This document shows positions 45,063 to 53,097 of a stretch of 64,000 nucleotides of DNA, piece by piece (the first letter of the stretch is position 1; the number at the start of each line of letters is the position of its first letter). Under the pieces are notes generated by a model that saw only the letters and a list, made by a program, of their open reading frames with translations, had not been told where the DNA came from and ran no database searches. The DNA comes from Aequorivita sp. GTDB taxonomy: Bacteria; Bacteroidota; Bacteroidia; Flavobacteriales; Flavobacteriaceae. Location of the stretch: contig JAGXGE010000011.1 in NCBI GenBank assembly GCA_024637015.1, forward strand, positions 162,182-226,181, in the 5' to 3' direction. The translations under genes were made by a program, and so were the position numbers.

Positions 45063-45660
45063 TGTTATATACGCATGTTGTATGCCGTTTTTATTTTTTA
45101 AGTTCAATTATTTTTTGAGTCAAAACATAACTTCCATCTCCTTGTTGAATTGGGTTGAAAACTAAATAGTCAAGACGCTTAATTTTTTCAAATTCATTTA
45201 TGTCAATCGTATAATCATTTGCTACAAAAAATCGTTTTGAAAATATATCATAATCCTCTTCCGTTTTTCCCATTCCGTTATATTCCGCAACAGAGAGAAG
45301 TTTATCAATTCGGTTTATTTTTCCGAGTGTTATGTTCGAGCCTTTATTCAAAATCCAAGCATCATATGGACCTGAATTAAAATCCATTTTATTCGATTTG
45401 ATGAGAAATTCAAATGTTTTGGTAGAATCAATTTTAGGAAATCTGTATTCGTTTCCGACTTTTTCTCCACTAATTTTGGTTCCGTCCACAGTTATTGAAA
45501 TCTCCGAAATCTTAATACTTCTTTCAGTATTGTTTTTGAAGAACTTAACTGAATGCATAGAATGGCCAGTTTGACCATAAGTCAAATTAATTCCGATTGA
45601 TAGTAATATTGTCAGAAACAGGTTTTTTATAAATGGCATACAACTCGTTATATAGTAACA
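45063..45660. mobile_element. Single-gene cassette-like unit bounded by imperfect inverted repeats
   Basis: Left end GTTGTATGCC (45077-45086) and right end GGCATACAAC (45635-45644) are perfect 10-bp inverted repeats. Outward of both, related TATA-rich words lead to TGTTA / TAACA, giving imperfect ends of about 25 bp. One gene fills the interior, and its ATG lies within the right repeat. No transposase is present, so it would be a gene cassette or a non-autonomous element. The identification is inference. Confidence 0.45.
45091..45639 (-). CDS. Secreted hypothetical protein of the cassette-like unit
   Basis: 182-residue protein from the ATG at 45639, which begins a signal peptide (MPFIKNLFLTILLSIGINLTYGQ); the frame runs further upstream but without signal-like sequence. 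The mature part contains a beta-rich, polar sequence (ITVDGTKISGEKVGNEYRFPK). I recognise no family. The start codon overlaps the right inverted repeat, and the stop lies 5 nt inside the left repeat, so the unit contains almost nothing but this gene. Confidence 0.7.
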   Translation of the reverse strand: MPFIKNLFLTILLSIGINLTYGQTGHSMHSVKFFKNNTERSIKISEISITVDGTKISGEKVGNEYRFPKIDSTKTFEFLIKSNKMDFNSGPYDAWILNKGSNITLGKINRIDKLLSVAEYNGMGKTEEDYDIFSKRFFVANDYTIDINEFEKIKRLDYLVFNPIQQGDGSYVLTQKIIELKK

Positions 45661-45731
45661 TTTTTTACCGTTATCCCGTAAAGATAATTTAATTATGTCA
45701 AAGTCTAAGAGGCTTTTTATTCCCCAAATCA

Positions 45732-46604
45732 TTAAAGATTCCGGAGCTTCCAACGTTTATGCGACCATAAATAATACTCAGGTTTTTCTCGGATTTGATC
45801 TTCCAAAGCATCAAAAAACATTCGTGTAATTTGAAAATCTGGGTAGTCTTTTGGGTTGTCAACCAATGGAACAAAAGTGGCAGTATAATAGCCACGTTTC
45901 ACTTTTTCAACTTTTAAGTAAAGTACAGCGAAGTCCAGCTTTTTTGCCAATTCTTCAGTTCCGGTGAACATTGGCACATTTATTCCCATAAACGTATCTC
46001 GGTGTTTAAATGCACCAAGCTTTGGGGTTTGGTCTGAAAGAATATAAGTGAGTGTTTTAATTCCTTTTTTCCACTTTCGGAAAAGCACGCCCACAATCTT
46101 TTTGTTGCTAACGATTATGCCTCCAAAGTGTTCCCGTGTTTTTTTAACCAAAGCATCAAATTGTTTACTACCCAGTGGTTTGTACACGGCGTGGGCTTGA
46201 TGTTGCATCAGTTTATTTAGAATTCCGCTCCATTCCCAGTTGCCATAATGGCCGGCCATTAGTAGGATGCTTCGGTCGTTTTGATAATATGGATCAAGTA
46301 TTTCAGCATTGGTTACCACAAAACGTTTGCGGATTTCCTTTTCAGAAATGGTAAAGGCTTTTATGGTTTCAAAAATAATATCACACAGATGTTTGAAGAA
46401 TTGCTGCGCGATTCGGTTGCGTTCATCCTGGGTTTTTTCAGGAAAAACTAATGCGAGGTTATCCTTGACAACTTTTTTACGATAGCCAACCACATAATAC
46501 ACCAAAAAGTACAGCGCGGTAGATTTAATATACAAAATGCGCATCGGCAAGATGGAAAGCAGCCAAAGAATTGGATATGCCAGTATATAAAGCAATCTTT
46601 GCAT
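45732..46604 (-). CDS. LpxL-like lysophospholipid/lipid A acyltransferase
   Basis: 290-residue membrane-associated acyltransferase of the lipid A biosynthesis (HtrB/LpxL) family. It has an N-terminal hydrophobic anchor (LLYILAYPILWLLSILPM), the catalytic HxxxxE box in AGHYGNWEWSGIL, VYKPLGSKQFDALVKKTRE and LSDQTPK. The C-terminal YYLWSHKRWK is family-typical. It adds a secondary acyl chain to lipid A or to an amino lipid; which one is not decided. It is divergent from the rhomboid gene. Confidence 0.92.
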   Translation of the reverse strand: MQRLLYILAYPILWLLSILPMRILYIKSTALYFLVYYVVGYRKKVVKDNLALVFPEKTQDERNRIAQQFFKHLCDIIFETIKAFTISEKEIRKRFVVTNAEILDPYYQNDRSILLMAGHYGNWEWSGILNKLMQHQAHAVYKPLGSKQFDALVKKTREHFGGIIVSNKKIVGVLFRKWKKGIKTLTYILSDQTPKLGAFKHRDTFMGINVPMFTGTEELAKKLDFAVLYLKVEKVKRGYYTATFVPLVDNPKDYPDFQITRMFFDALEDQIREKPEYYLWSHKRWKLRNL

Positions 46605-46697
46605 AGGAATTGTTATCGCAAAACTAACTAATTTTATTGCAAGAATTAGAATTCAAAATTCAATATAAATTAATAACCCAATAACTTTTATAATCCA

Positions 46698-47348
46698 ATG
46701 CAAAATATTGATATAGCAACAATAATAATAATTGCCGCAAACGTCATCATTTCCATGAAAGGTTTTAATGATTTTTCATTCTTTGAGAAATACAAATTCA
46801 ACATAGCGGGAATACGTCGCGGGGAAAATATTAGAATGTTCAGTTCTGCATTTTTACACGCAGACTTTTCACATTTGCTATTCAATATGCTTACGCTTTA
46901 TTTTTTTGCACCTGTTGTTATAAATAGTGTTGGCGTTACATTTTTTGTGATTATATATGTAGTGAGCTTGCTTGCAGGTAACCTGTTATCATTCTATTTT
47001 CACAAAGACGAATACCACTATAGCGCTATAGGGGCAAGTGGTGCGGTGATGGGAATATTGTATTCCGCTATTCTTTTCTTCCCAAATATGGGACTCTATC
47101 TTTTCTTTATTCCAATAGCAATTCCGGCATGGCTTTTTGGGATGGCATATTTGTTGTATTCTATCTATGGAATGAAAAAAAGATTGGGAAATATTGGCCA
47201 CGACGCTCACATTGGTGGAGCAATTGGAGGGTATGTATTAACACTTTTGTTTGCGCCCTATTTGTTCGAGACCAGTTTGTGGATCGTTGTTTTGCTTGTG
47301 CTTCCTTTAATTCTTTTGTTCATTCTCCATAAATTTAATAAGATTTAA
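46698..47348 (+). CDS. Rhomboid-family intramembrane serine protease
   Basis: 216-residue protease with about six transmembrane helices. Catalytic Ser lies in GASGAVMGILYSAI, and His in GHDAHIGGAIGGYVLT. An HADFSHLLFNMLTLYFF helix provides the conserved His/Asn of the oxyanion region. It cleaves transmembrane substrates that are unknown here. The SIMPL gene follows 11 nt downstream, suggesting an operon. Confidence 0.93.
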   Translation: MQNIDIATIIIIAANVIISMKGFNDFSFFEKYKFNIAGIRRGENIRMFSSAFLHADFSHLLFNMLTLYFFAPVVINSVGVTFFVIIYVVSLLAGNLLSFYFHKDEYHYSAIGASGAVMGILYSAILFFPNMGLYLFFIPIAIPAWLFGMAYLLYSIYGMKKRLGNIGHDAHIGGAIGGYVLTLLFAPYLFETSLWIVVLLVLPLILLFILHKFNKI

Positions 47349-47359
47349 AAAAGAAAACT

Positions 47360-48046
47360 ATGAAAACCTTACAAACACTTTTAATTTTAGCAATAACAAC
47401 CACAACTATGATGGCGCAAAACACTTTACCACCACCCACGATAGACGTAACCGGGGAAGGGATTGTTCGTGTGGTTCCAGATGAAGTTACAATCAAAATT
47501 AGAGTTGAAAATACAGGAGAGAATACCAAAACCTTGAAAGAACAAAACGATGCGACAATTAGTGAAGTTTTAAAATTTCTGAAGAAAATGAACATCGACG
47601 ATAAAGATGTAAAAACAGAATATATGAACCTTAGTAAAAACTATGATTACAATAGTAAAACATACACTTTTGCGGCAAATCAATCCCTTTCAGTAAAGCT
47701 TCGAGATTTAAAAAAATATGAACCTGTAATGAAAGGTCTTATTGATACGGGAATCAATCGCATTGACGGGGTTGAATTTTCCTCTTCAAACAGCGAAGCA
47801 TTGAAGAGCCAAGCCCGTAAAAAAGCAGTTGAAAACGCACAAATGAAGGCCAAAGAATATACTTCAGTTTTAAATCAAACTGTTGGAAAAGCAGTTTCTA
47901 TAAGTGAATTTAATAATTCAGGTGCGCCCCAGCCTATGTATAAAATGGCAATGATGGATTCTTCTTCTGGAGGTGGCGACCAAACAATTTCACTGGGTGA
48001 AATGGAGATTAGAACTTCGGTAAACGTTAGCTTTCTGTTGAATTAA
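47360..48046 (+). CDS. Secreted SIMPL-domain (DUF541) protein
   Basis: 228-residue periplasmic protein with a signal peptide ending TTTMMAQ. The SIMPL/DUF541 pattern is clear: PTIDVTGEGIVRVVPDEVTI at the N-terminus, a helical NTKTLKEQNDATISEVLKFL, then GIDGVEFSSSN-like and the ARKKAVENAQMKAKEYTSVL helix. Its biochemical role is unknown; homologues are linked to oxidative stress or signalling. A strong terminator follows. Confidence 0.9.
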   Translation: MKTLQTLLILAITTTTMMAQNTLPPPTIDVTGEGIVRVVPDEVTIKIRVENTGENTKTLKEQNDATISEVLKFLKKMNIDDKDVKTEYMNLSKNYDYNSKTYTFAANQSLSVKLRDLKKYEPVMKGLIDTGINRIDGVEFSSSNSEALKSQARKKAVENAQMKAKEYTSVLNQTVGKAVSISEFNNSGAPQPMYKMAMMDSSSGGGDQTISLGEMEIRTSVNVSFLLN

Positions 48047-48110
48047 GTGAATGTGTTGATGCTTTATTAGTTTTGAAAGGTGAAATAAAATAGAAATTTT
48101 TCCATATAAA

Positions 48111-48146
48111 AAAACCTCGGTTCCGAATAAGAACCGAGGTTTTTTA
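48111..48146. terminator. Bidirectional intrinsic terminator
   Basis: Stem AAAACCTCGGTTC / GAACCGAGGTTTT (13 bp) with a 7-nt loop, A-tract on the left and T-tract on the right. It serves the SIMPL operon on the plus strand and the TlpA-like gene on the minus strand. Confidence 0.92.
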
Positions 48147-48152
48147 TTTTTA

Positions 48153-48222
48153 CCTAAAGCCTAAAGCCTAAAGCCTAAAGCCTAAAGCCTAAAGCCTAAA
48201 GCCTAAAGCCTAAAGCCTAAAG
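48153..48222. repeat. CCTAAAG heptamer array, 10 perfect units
   Basis: Ten exact tandem copies of CCTAAAG followed by one degenerate unit. The array fills the space between the terminator and the stop codon of the TlpA-like gene. The same heptamer recurs in an array at 60576. Confidence 0.97.
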
Positions 48223-48238
48223 CTTAAAACCCTAAAGA

Positions 48239-49354
48239 TTACTCCCCGCCCAAAAGCGTGGCAATCTTTGCTTCCAAAGCCGCTCCGCGCAAGTCTTTGT
48301 CAATGATCATTCCGTTTTCGTCTACTAGAAAAGTTGCTGGAATGGAACGCACACTATACTGTTGTGCAATTGGATCTTGCCAAAACTGAAGATTGGACAC
48401 GTGGTACCAATCCATTTTATCGTCTTTTATGGCTTGTATCCATTTGTCTTTTTGATCAGCTTTATCTAAAGAAACACTTATAATGTTCAAGCCTTTGTCG
48501 TGATACTTATTGTATACATTTACCACATTTGGATTTTCCAAACGGCAAGGTTTGCACCAAGAGGCCCAAAAATCTATAATGGTATATTTGCCCATTGCAT
48601 CTTTTAAAGACATTGTTTCTCCTGTTGGAGTTGGTGCGCTAAAGTTTGGCGCAGCACTTCCCACTTCAGCTTTTTTTAGTGCTTCTAGATTTGTTTTTAA
48701 ATCCTGTACTATTTCAGTTTTTGCAAGTTTAGGATCAAAATCTTCTATATATGCAGATGCTTCGGCTGGTGTAATTTCCTTTCTGTTTATCATTTCAGAA
48801 ATAAGCATTACGGAGAAAATGGAGTTTGTATTTTCTTTTAAAAATTGCTTTTTATATTCGGTTTCTTCCCCGACAAGATTCAAGTTTTCGCTTTGTATCT
48901 GTGCAATGGCAGCAGTATCGTTGGCCTGTCTTGCCTCACGGAAACGTTCCATGCTTTCTTGTTTCTTTTTGTTGAAAGCTGTCATTTTTGAAACAAAATT
49001 GCTATAGGCTTCGTTTTGTTTTCCGCCGATAATGCGAGATGCTTGAATACTATCCTTATAAATTATTGCTGTCATATCTTCATTTTCAGGAAAAAATAGA
49101 ACAGAACCGTTTATTTCGTTAATTCTCAAAAAACTCAGATTTAGATCATCGGTTTTTGGATAGGTTGCAGAAAATTTTCCTTGGGTAACTTTTAGAGTAT
49201 CAATTACTTTCGGTTGTTTATTTTCCAGAGTGTAAACAAATATTTCCGCTCCATCGGCAAAACCAACGGCGTCGCCTTCCAGTTTGTAACTGTTGGTATC
49301 TTTATTGCAGGAAATAAGTGAAATTGTAAGGAGTGATGCAAAAATCAGTCTCAT
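48239..49354 (-). CDS. DUF4369-TlpA thioredoxin-like lipoprotein
   Basis: 371-residue lipoprotein (lipobox ISCNKD). An N-terminal DUF4369 domain (GFADGAEIFVYTLENKQP) is followed by a helical linker and a TlpA/AhpC-TSA thioredoxin domain with the active site ASWCKPCRLENPNVV, then SIPATFLVDENGMI with cis-Pro. It is a periplasmic disulfide reductase typical of Bacteroidota, possibly for cytochrome maturation or redox repair. The transcript's 3' UTR contains the heptamer array. Confidence 0.93.
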   Translation of the reverse strand: MRLIFASLLTISLISCNKDTNSYKLEGDAVGFADGAEIFVYTLENKQPKVIDTLKVTQGKFSATYPKTDDLNLSFLRINEINGSVLFFPENEDMTAIIYKDSIQASRIIGGKQNEAYSNFVSKMTAFNKKKQESMERFREARQANDTAAIAQIQSENLNLVGEETEYKKQFLKENTNSIFSVMLISEMINRKEITPAEASAYIEDFDPKLAKTEIVQDLKTNLEALKKAEVGSAAPNFSAPTPTGETMSLKDAMGKYTIIDFWASWCKPCRLENPNVVNVYNKYHDKGLNIISVSLDKADQKDKWIQAIKDDKMDWYHVSNLQFWQDPIAQQYSVRSIPATFLVDENGMIIDKDLRGAALEAKIATLLGGE

Positions 49355-49481
49355 ATATTGGTTTTTTAAAATTTGGACAAAAATAACGGTTTATTGCTTC
49401 AATCAAGGAAATGGTTGAAGATTTTATTTTTTATTAACATATTCCAATTTTGTTAAAGCTTACTTTTATTGGTTAATAGCT

Positions 49482-51857
49482 ATGAAAATAATGATTAAAG
49501 AGAAAAAAGATTTCCCATTAAAAATAAAAATTGGTTTCAAAAAGGTTTTTGATGCCTATAGAGAAAAAGCGGAAAAAAGTGCTATAGCAAAAAAACAAAT
49601 TTCCGAAATACTTGCTCTGGAAACCGATTTCCCTGTGCTATCTTCAGGAATAGCTGATTTTGATAAACTTTCAAAATATAAAGAACAGATTGATATTATT
49701 CTTGAACCTTTGTTTCCTTCAGTACTTGGCACCAATGAAATAAAATTTGCAACTATTCCCTTTCAAGAGGTAGCTTTTAAAAGCACGGAGCGCTATAAAA
49801 AAATTCTGAAAGGCGTCGGAGAAGATTTTTCAATGGATATCATAAATTTTGATGAAAATCAATTCTATATTATGGGTTGTAACATGATATTGAGTCATTA
49901 TTATGATAAGAAAGTAGATTTTAAGCGATCTTTTCATTACAGTATTCCCGATGAGCAGGGAATGGTTAAAAACTATAGAATATTTTATAATGCCGATTTT
50001 GTTGAAATTCAAAAAACGGCAAAGTCAAAAGACATTTCAGAGGATGATATAAATGAATTGTTGGAAAGTTTTGAGGACATTTCCGTTTGGAAAGAAAAGT
50101 TTCCCCCTGGAAGTTGGGTCTTTAATGGCTTTGTAATAGCAACGTTGACCGATGTTACTATGGATGTGTCAATTTCTGAATTTAAGACCAATTTATTGCG
50201 TTTGGAAAAAAATGGCGGATTTCACAATACAGATTTCAGTCGTATTTTTCGGGCTATCTTTAATCTTAAAGACCTTATGATAGGTTTTGCTGATTATAAC
50301 GAAGAAAATGAATCTTTTGAGCGTACTCTTTTCAATGAGATTTCTAGTTTTATCCTCAATGGCGAAAAGTCACAAGCCAGCAAGGAGGCACTTTGCAGTG
50401 CTTCTTATTATACACTTTTCAAAAAAAAGGAATTTTATTGCGTGACCGATGCAGAGAGGTACCACAAAATATATCCAGAAAATTTGCTCTATAAAAAAAT
50501 GCTGGATCAGGGAATGAAGAGCGCTATCTTTGCCGCTATTGTTTCAAAAGAAAAAATTCTTGGGGTTCTGGAGCTTGTTTCTCCTAATGCCAATGACTTG
50601 AACACGATAAACGCCAATAAACTGCGTGACATTATGCCTTTCCTTATTGATTCTGTGGTGCGTTCAAAGGAAAATTTTGAAAACGAGCTGGAACTTATAA
50701 TCCAACAAGAATGTACGGCCATCCACAGCAGCGTGCAATGGAAATTTCGCAAAGAGGCAAAGCGCTATTTAAATTCAATTACAGAGGGCAACCCTACTTT
50801 TTTCCGCGAAATAGTTTTTGAGGATGTCCACCCTCTTTATGGGCAGACAGATATTAAAGGTTCATCAGAGGCGCGAAATGAAGCTACAAAAAAGGATTTG
50901 AAATTGCAGTTGACCTATATAGAAACTGCTTTAAAAAAATTGTGCGTCCACACTCCTTTGCCTATTCTAGAACAAATGAATTTTGCCATAACTGATTATT
51001 TGGAAGAAATTGAAGAAAACCTGCAAGTGGATACCGAGAGGAAAATTATGGATTTTCTAATTTCTGAAATAGTACCTTTTTTCAAATATATCAGAGAAAG
51101 AAATGAAACATTTAAGGAACTGGTTGATGAATATTATCAGTTGATAGATTTTAGTACAGGTCTTGTATACAAAAACAGGAAGGATTACGATGAATCGGTA
51201 ATGCTTATAAACAAAAGATTGGCTTCGGTATTGGATAAAAAGCAGCAGGAGGCCCAGAAAATGTATCCACACTATTTTGAGCGTTTTAAGACGGATGGAG
51301 TAGAGCATAATTTATACATAGGTGAAGCTATTACAAAGGAAAAAACATTCAACAAAATATTCCTGAACAATCTTAAGCTTTGGCAGTTGCAAGTGATTTG
51401 TGAAATGGAAAACAATTATTACCGTTTCAAGGACAAACTACCAGTAGAACTTGATGTTGCTTCCATGATTTTGGCTTTTAACGGTTCGCTCTCACTGAGG
51501 TTTAGAATGGACGAAAAGCGTTTTGATGTTGACGGCACTTACAATGCTCGTTATGAAGTTGTAAAAAAGCGTGTTGACAAAGCACATATAAAAGACACCG
51601 AAGAGCGCATAACCCAACCGGGGAAAATATCGATTATATATTCTCAAAAAGAAGACGAGGAGGAATATTTAAAGTACATCCGTTTTCTGCAGTACCAAAA
51701 AATGCTTGGAGAAGAAATTGAAATTTTGGAGCTGGAAGATTTGCAGGGGGTTACTGGTTTAAAAGCTTTGCGAGTGAACGTGCTTTATTCCAAAAACACT
51801 GATAAAGCAAAAGAATATTATACTTACGAAGATTTGATTTCGCAAATTCAGGAATAA
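49482..51857 (+). CDS. Large GAF-domain-like cytoplasmic protein
   Basis: 791-residue soluble protein without signal or membrane segments. A region near residues 280-410 (FNEISSFILNGEKSQASKEA...AIFAAIVSKEKILGVLELVS) has the shape of a GAF domain. The rest is mostly helical, with coiled-coil-like stretches. Similar long GAF proteins occur in Flavobacteriia, but their role is not known. No kinase, cyclase or HD motif was seen. Either ATG 49482 or ATG 49491 may be used. It converges with the HD-DUF5706 gene (gap of 3 nt). Confidence 0.8.
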   Translation: MKIMIKEKKDFPLKIKIGFKKVFDAYREKAEKSAIAKKQISEILALETDFPVLSSGIADFDKLSKYKEQIDIILEPLFPSVLGTNEIKFATIPFQEVAFKSTERYKKILKGVGEDFSMDIINFDENQFYIMGCNMILSHYYDKKVDFKRSFHYSIPDEQGMVKNYRIFYNADFVEIQKTAKSKDISEDDINELLESFEDISVWKEKFPPGSWVFNGFVIATLTDVTMDVSISEFKTNLLRLEKNGGFHNTDFSRIFRAIFNLKDLMIGFADYNEENESFERTLFNEISSFILNGEKSQASKEALCSASYYTLFKKKEFYCVTDAERYHKIYPENLLYKKMLDQGMKSAIFAAIVSKEKILGVLELVSPNANDLNTINANKLRDIMPFLIDSVVRSKENFENELELIIQQECTAIHSSVQWKFRKEAKRYLNSITEGNPTFFREIVFEDVHPLYGQTDIKGSSEARNEATKKDLKLQLTYIETALKKLCVHTPLPILEQMNFAITDYLEEIEENLQVDTERKIMDFLISEIVPFFKYIRERNETFKELVDEYYQLIDFSTGLVYKNRKDYDESVMLINKRLASVLDKKQQEAQKMYPHYFERFKTDGVEHNLYIGEAITKEKTFNKIFLNNLKLWQLQVICEMENNYYRFKDKLPVELDVASMILAFNGSLSLRFRMDEKRFDVDGTYNARYEVVKKRVDKAHIKDTEERITQPGKISIIYSQKEDEEEYLKYIRFLQYQKMLGEEIEILELEDLQGVTGLKALRVNVLYSKNTDKAKEYYTYEDLISQIQE

Positions 51858-51860
51858 ATT

Positions 51861-53045
51861 TTACATTTCCATATAGAAAAATACCGCAAAAGAAATTAAG
51901 GAAATAATAGTTCCCGCAACGAAAATGGTATAGGTAAGCCTTAAAATCCTGTATTTTCTGTTTAGAACTTTCCCTAAAAAGTATAAATCTTTAGTAAGCG
52001 ATTTATAAACGTATTCTCTATCCTTCAATAATTCATCAATAGCCCATTCAAATTGTTCAAGTTCCATTTTATGGAAATTCCCGAAAAAGGTTAGGTTTAC
52101 GTTTTGTTCTTCCACATCCTTTTTGGTAAATTCTCCACGCGTTACGTTGGGCCGGGTTGCAATCACTGCTAGAACCATTGTAATAGCACTGAAAAGTATG
52201 AAAATGGCGGTTGGTATTATTAAATAATTATTGTTGTCCAGCTTTGATATAAGATTTGAAAGCACCAAAGAAATGATAATAGCATTCACCGAAAGCATGA
52301 TGTTGGCCTTTGTGTCCGCGATATCACTCAATTTCATATGGTTTCTTAGGGCAGTACGGTAAAAGGTTTGAATTCCGCGCTCAGGACTGTCATTTTTGTA
52401 TTTGGCCTTCAACTTGGCCTTAGTCTTTTCTTTTTGAAATTTTTCTTTGTGTTTTTTACGTTTTTTGAGGAGTTTTGAAAGATTTTCTTCTTTTACGGGT
52501 TGCCAATTTTTTAGGGCGTAATCTGTATAAAACTCATGGCTCTCCACAAGCATTTTTATGTTTTCCTCAAGCCATTCCTCTGGTGAATAATTGTTTATAT
52601 TTTGAGAAAGATATTCCTGCCTCAAAAATTCGCTTGCTTCTTCAAAATAATCTTTCCCGAAATGGGAAGAATCCGCATCTCTAATAATTTTTTCAAGCTC
52701 GTTTTGGGGTGTTGTATTTTTGAATTTTGTGGCAAGAATACATTTTCTTACGCCCTCAATTATATCATTTTCAACCTCGTGTTTTTTCAAAAAAGCTACT
52801 CCAATTTTCACGCTTTCCTCTTCGTGATTTTCGCGGCAAACAATGTAACCCGTATCGTGGAGCAAAGCTGCTAAACGCAGTGTTTTAGCATCTTTAACAT
52901 CAATTTGGGAGTTTTCAATAATTTCGTTTATACTTTTATAAACACGCTTTGTGTGGGTGTAATTGTGATAAACAAAGGTATTTGGAAGCTCGTCTTTAAA
53001 TAATTGGAATATAAAATTATCAGTAGCTTCAACAATATTGTCCAT
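51861..53045 (-). CDS. HD-domain protein fused to a Pycsar-effector-like membrane domain (DUF5706)
   Basis: 394-residue protein. The N-terminal HD phosphohydrolase domain has VYHNYTHTKRVY, LAALLHDTGYI (the HD pair), and IIRDADSSHFG. A very basic linker (KKRKKHKEKFQKEKTKAK) leads to a C-terminal region with FYRTALRNHMKLSDIADTKA, two transmembrane segments, and a final one (IFVAGTIISLISFAVFFYM). This arrangement matches DUF5706, the membrane domain of Pycsar effectors. No cyclase gene is near, so a defence role is not supported here; nucleotide turnover or sensing at the membrane is a guess. Confidence 0.88.
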   Translation of the reverse strand: MDNIVEATDNFIFQLFKDELPNTFVYHNYTHTKRVYKSINEIIENSQIDVKDAKTLRLAALLHDTGYIVCRENHEEESVKIGVAFLKKHEVENDIIEGVRKCILATKFKNTTPQNELEKIIRDADSSHFGKDYFEEASEFLRQEYLSQNINNYSPEEWLEENIKMLVESHEFYTDYALKNWQPVKEENLSKLLKKRKKHKEKFQKEKTKAKLKAKYKNDSPERGIQTFYRTALRNHMKLSDIADTKANIMLSVNAIIISLVLSNLISKLDNNNYLIIPTAIFILFSAITMVLAVIATRPNVTRGEFTKKDVEEQNVNLTFFGNFHKMELEQFEWAIDELLKDREYVYKSLTKDLYFLGKVLNRKYRILRLTYTIFVAGTIISLISFAVFFYMEM

Positions 53046-53097
53046 GGAAAAAATTTAGTTATCCAAAGTACTAAAAAATCAATACCGAAAAATATAT

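Noticed and set aside
45640..45753. N-terminal extension of the cassette hypothetical protein
   Set aside because: It would place 38 unrelated residues before a clear signal peptide and cross the inverted repeat.
48153..48222. Regular short repeats as a possible CRISPR array (also 60576 and 63498)
   Set aside because: Units are only 7-8 bp with no spacers and no cas genes nearby; they are simple tandem repeats.
51861..53045. A Pycsar anti-phage operon
   Set aside because: Only the effector-like domain is present, fused to HD; no pyrimidine cyclase lies on either side.
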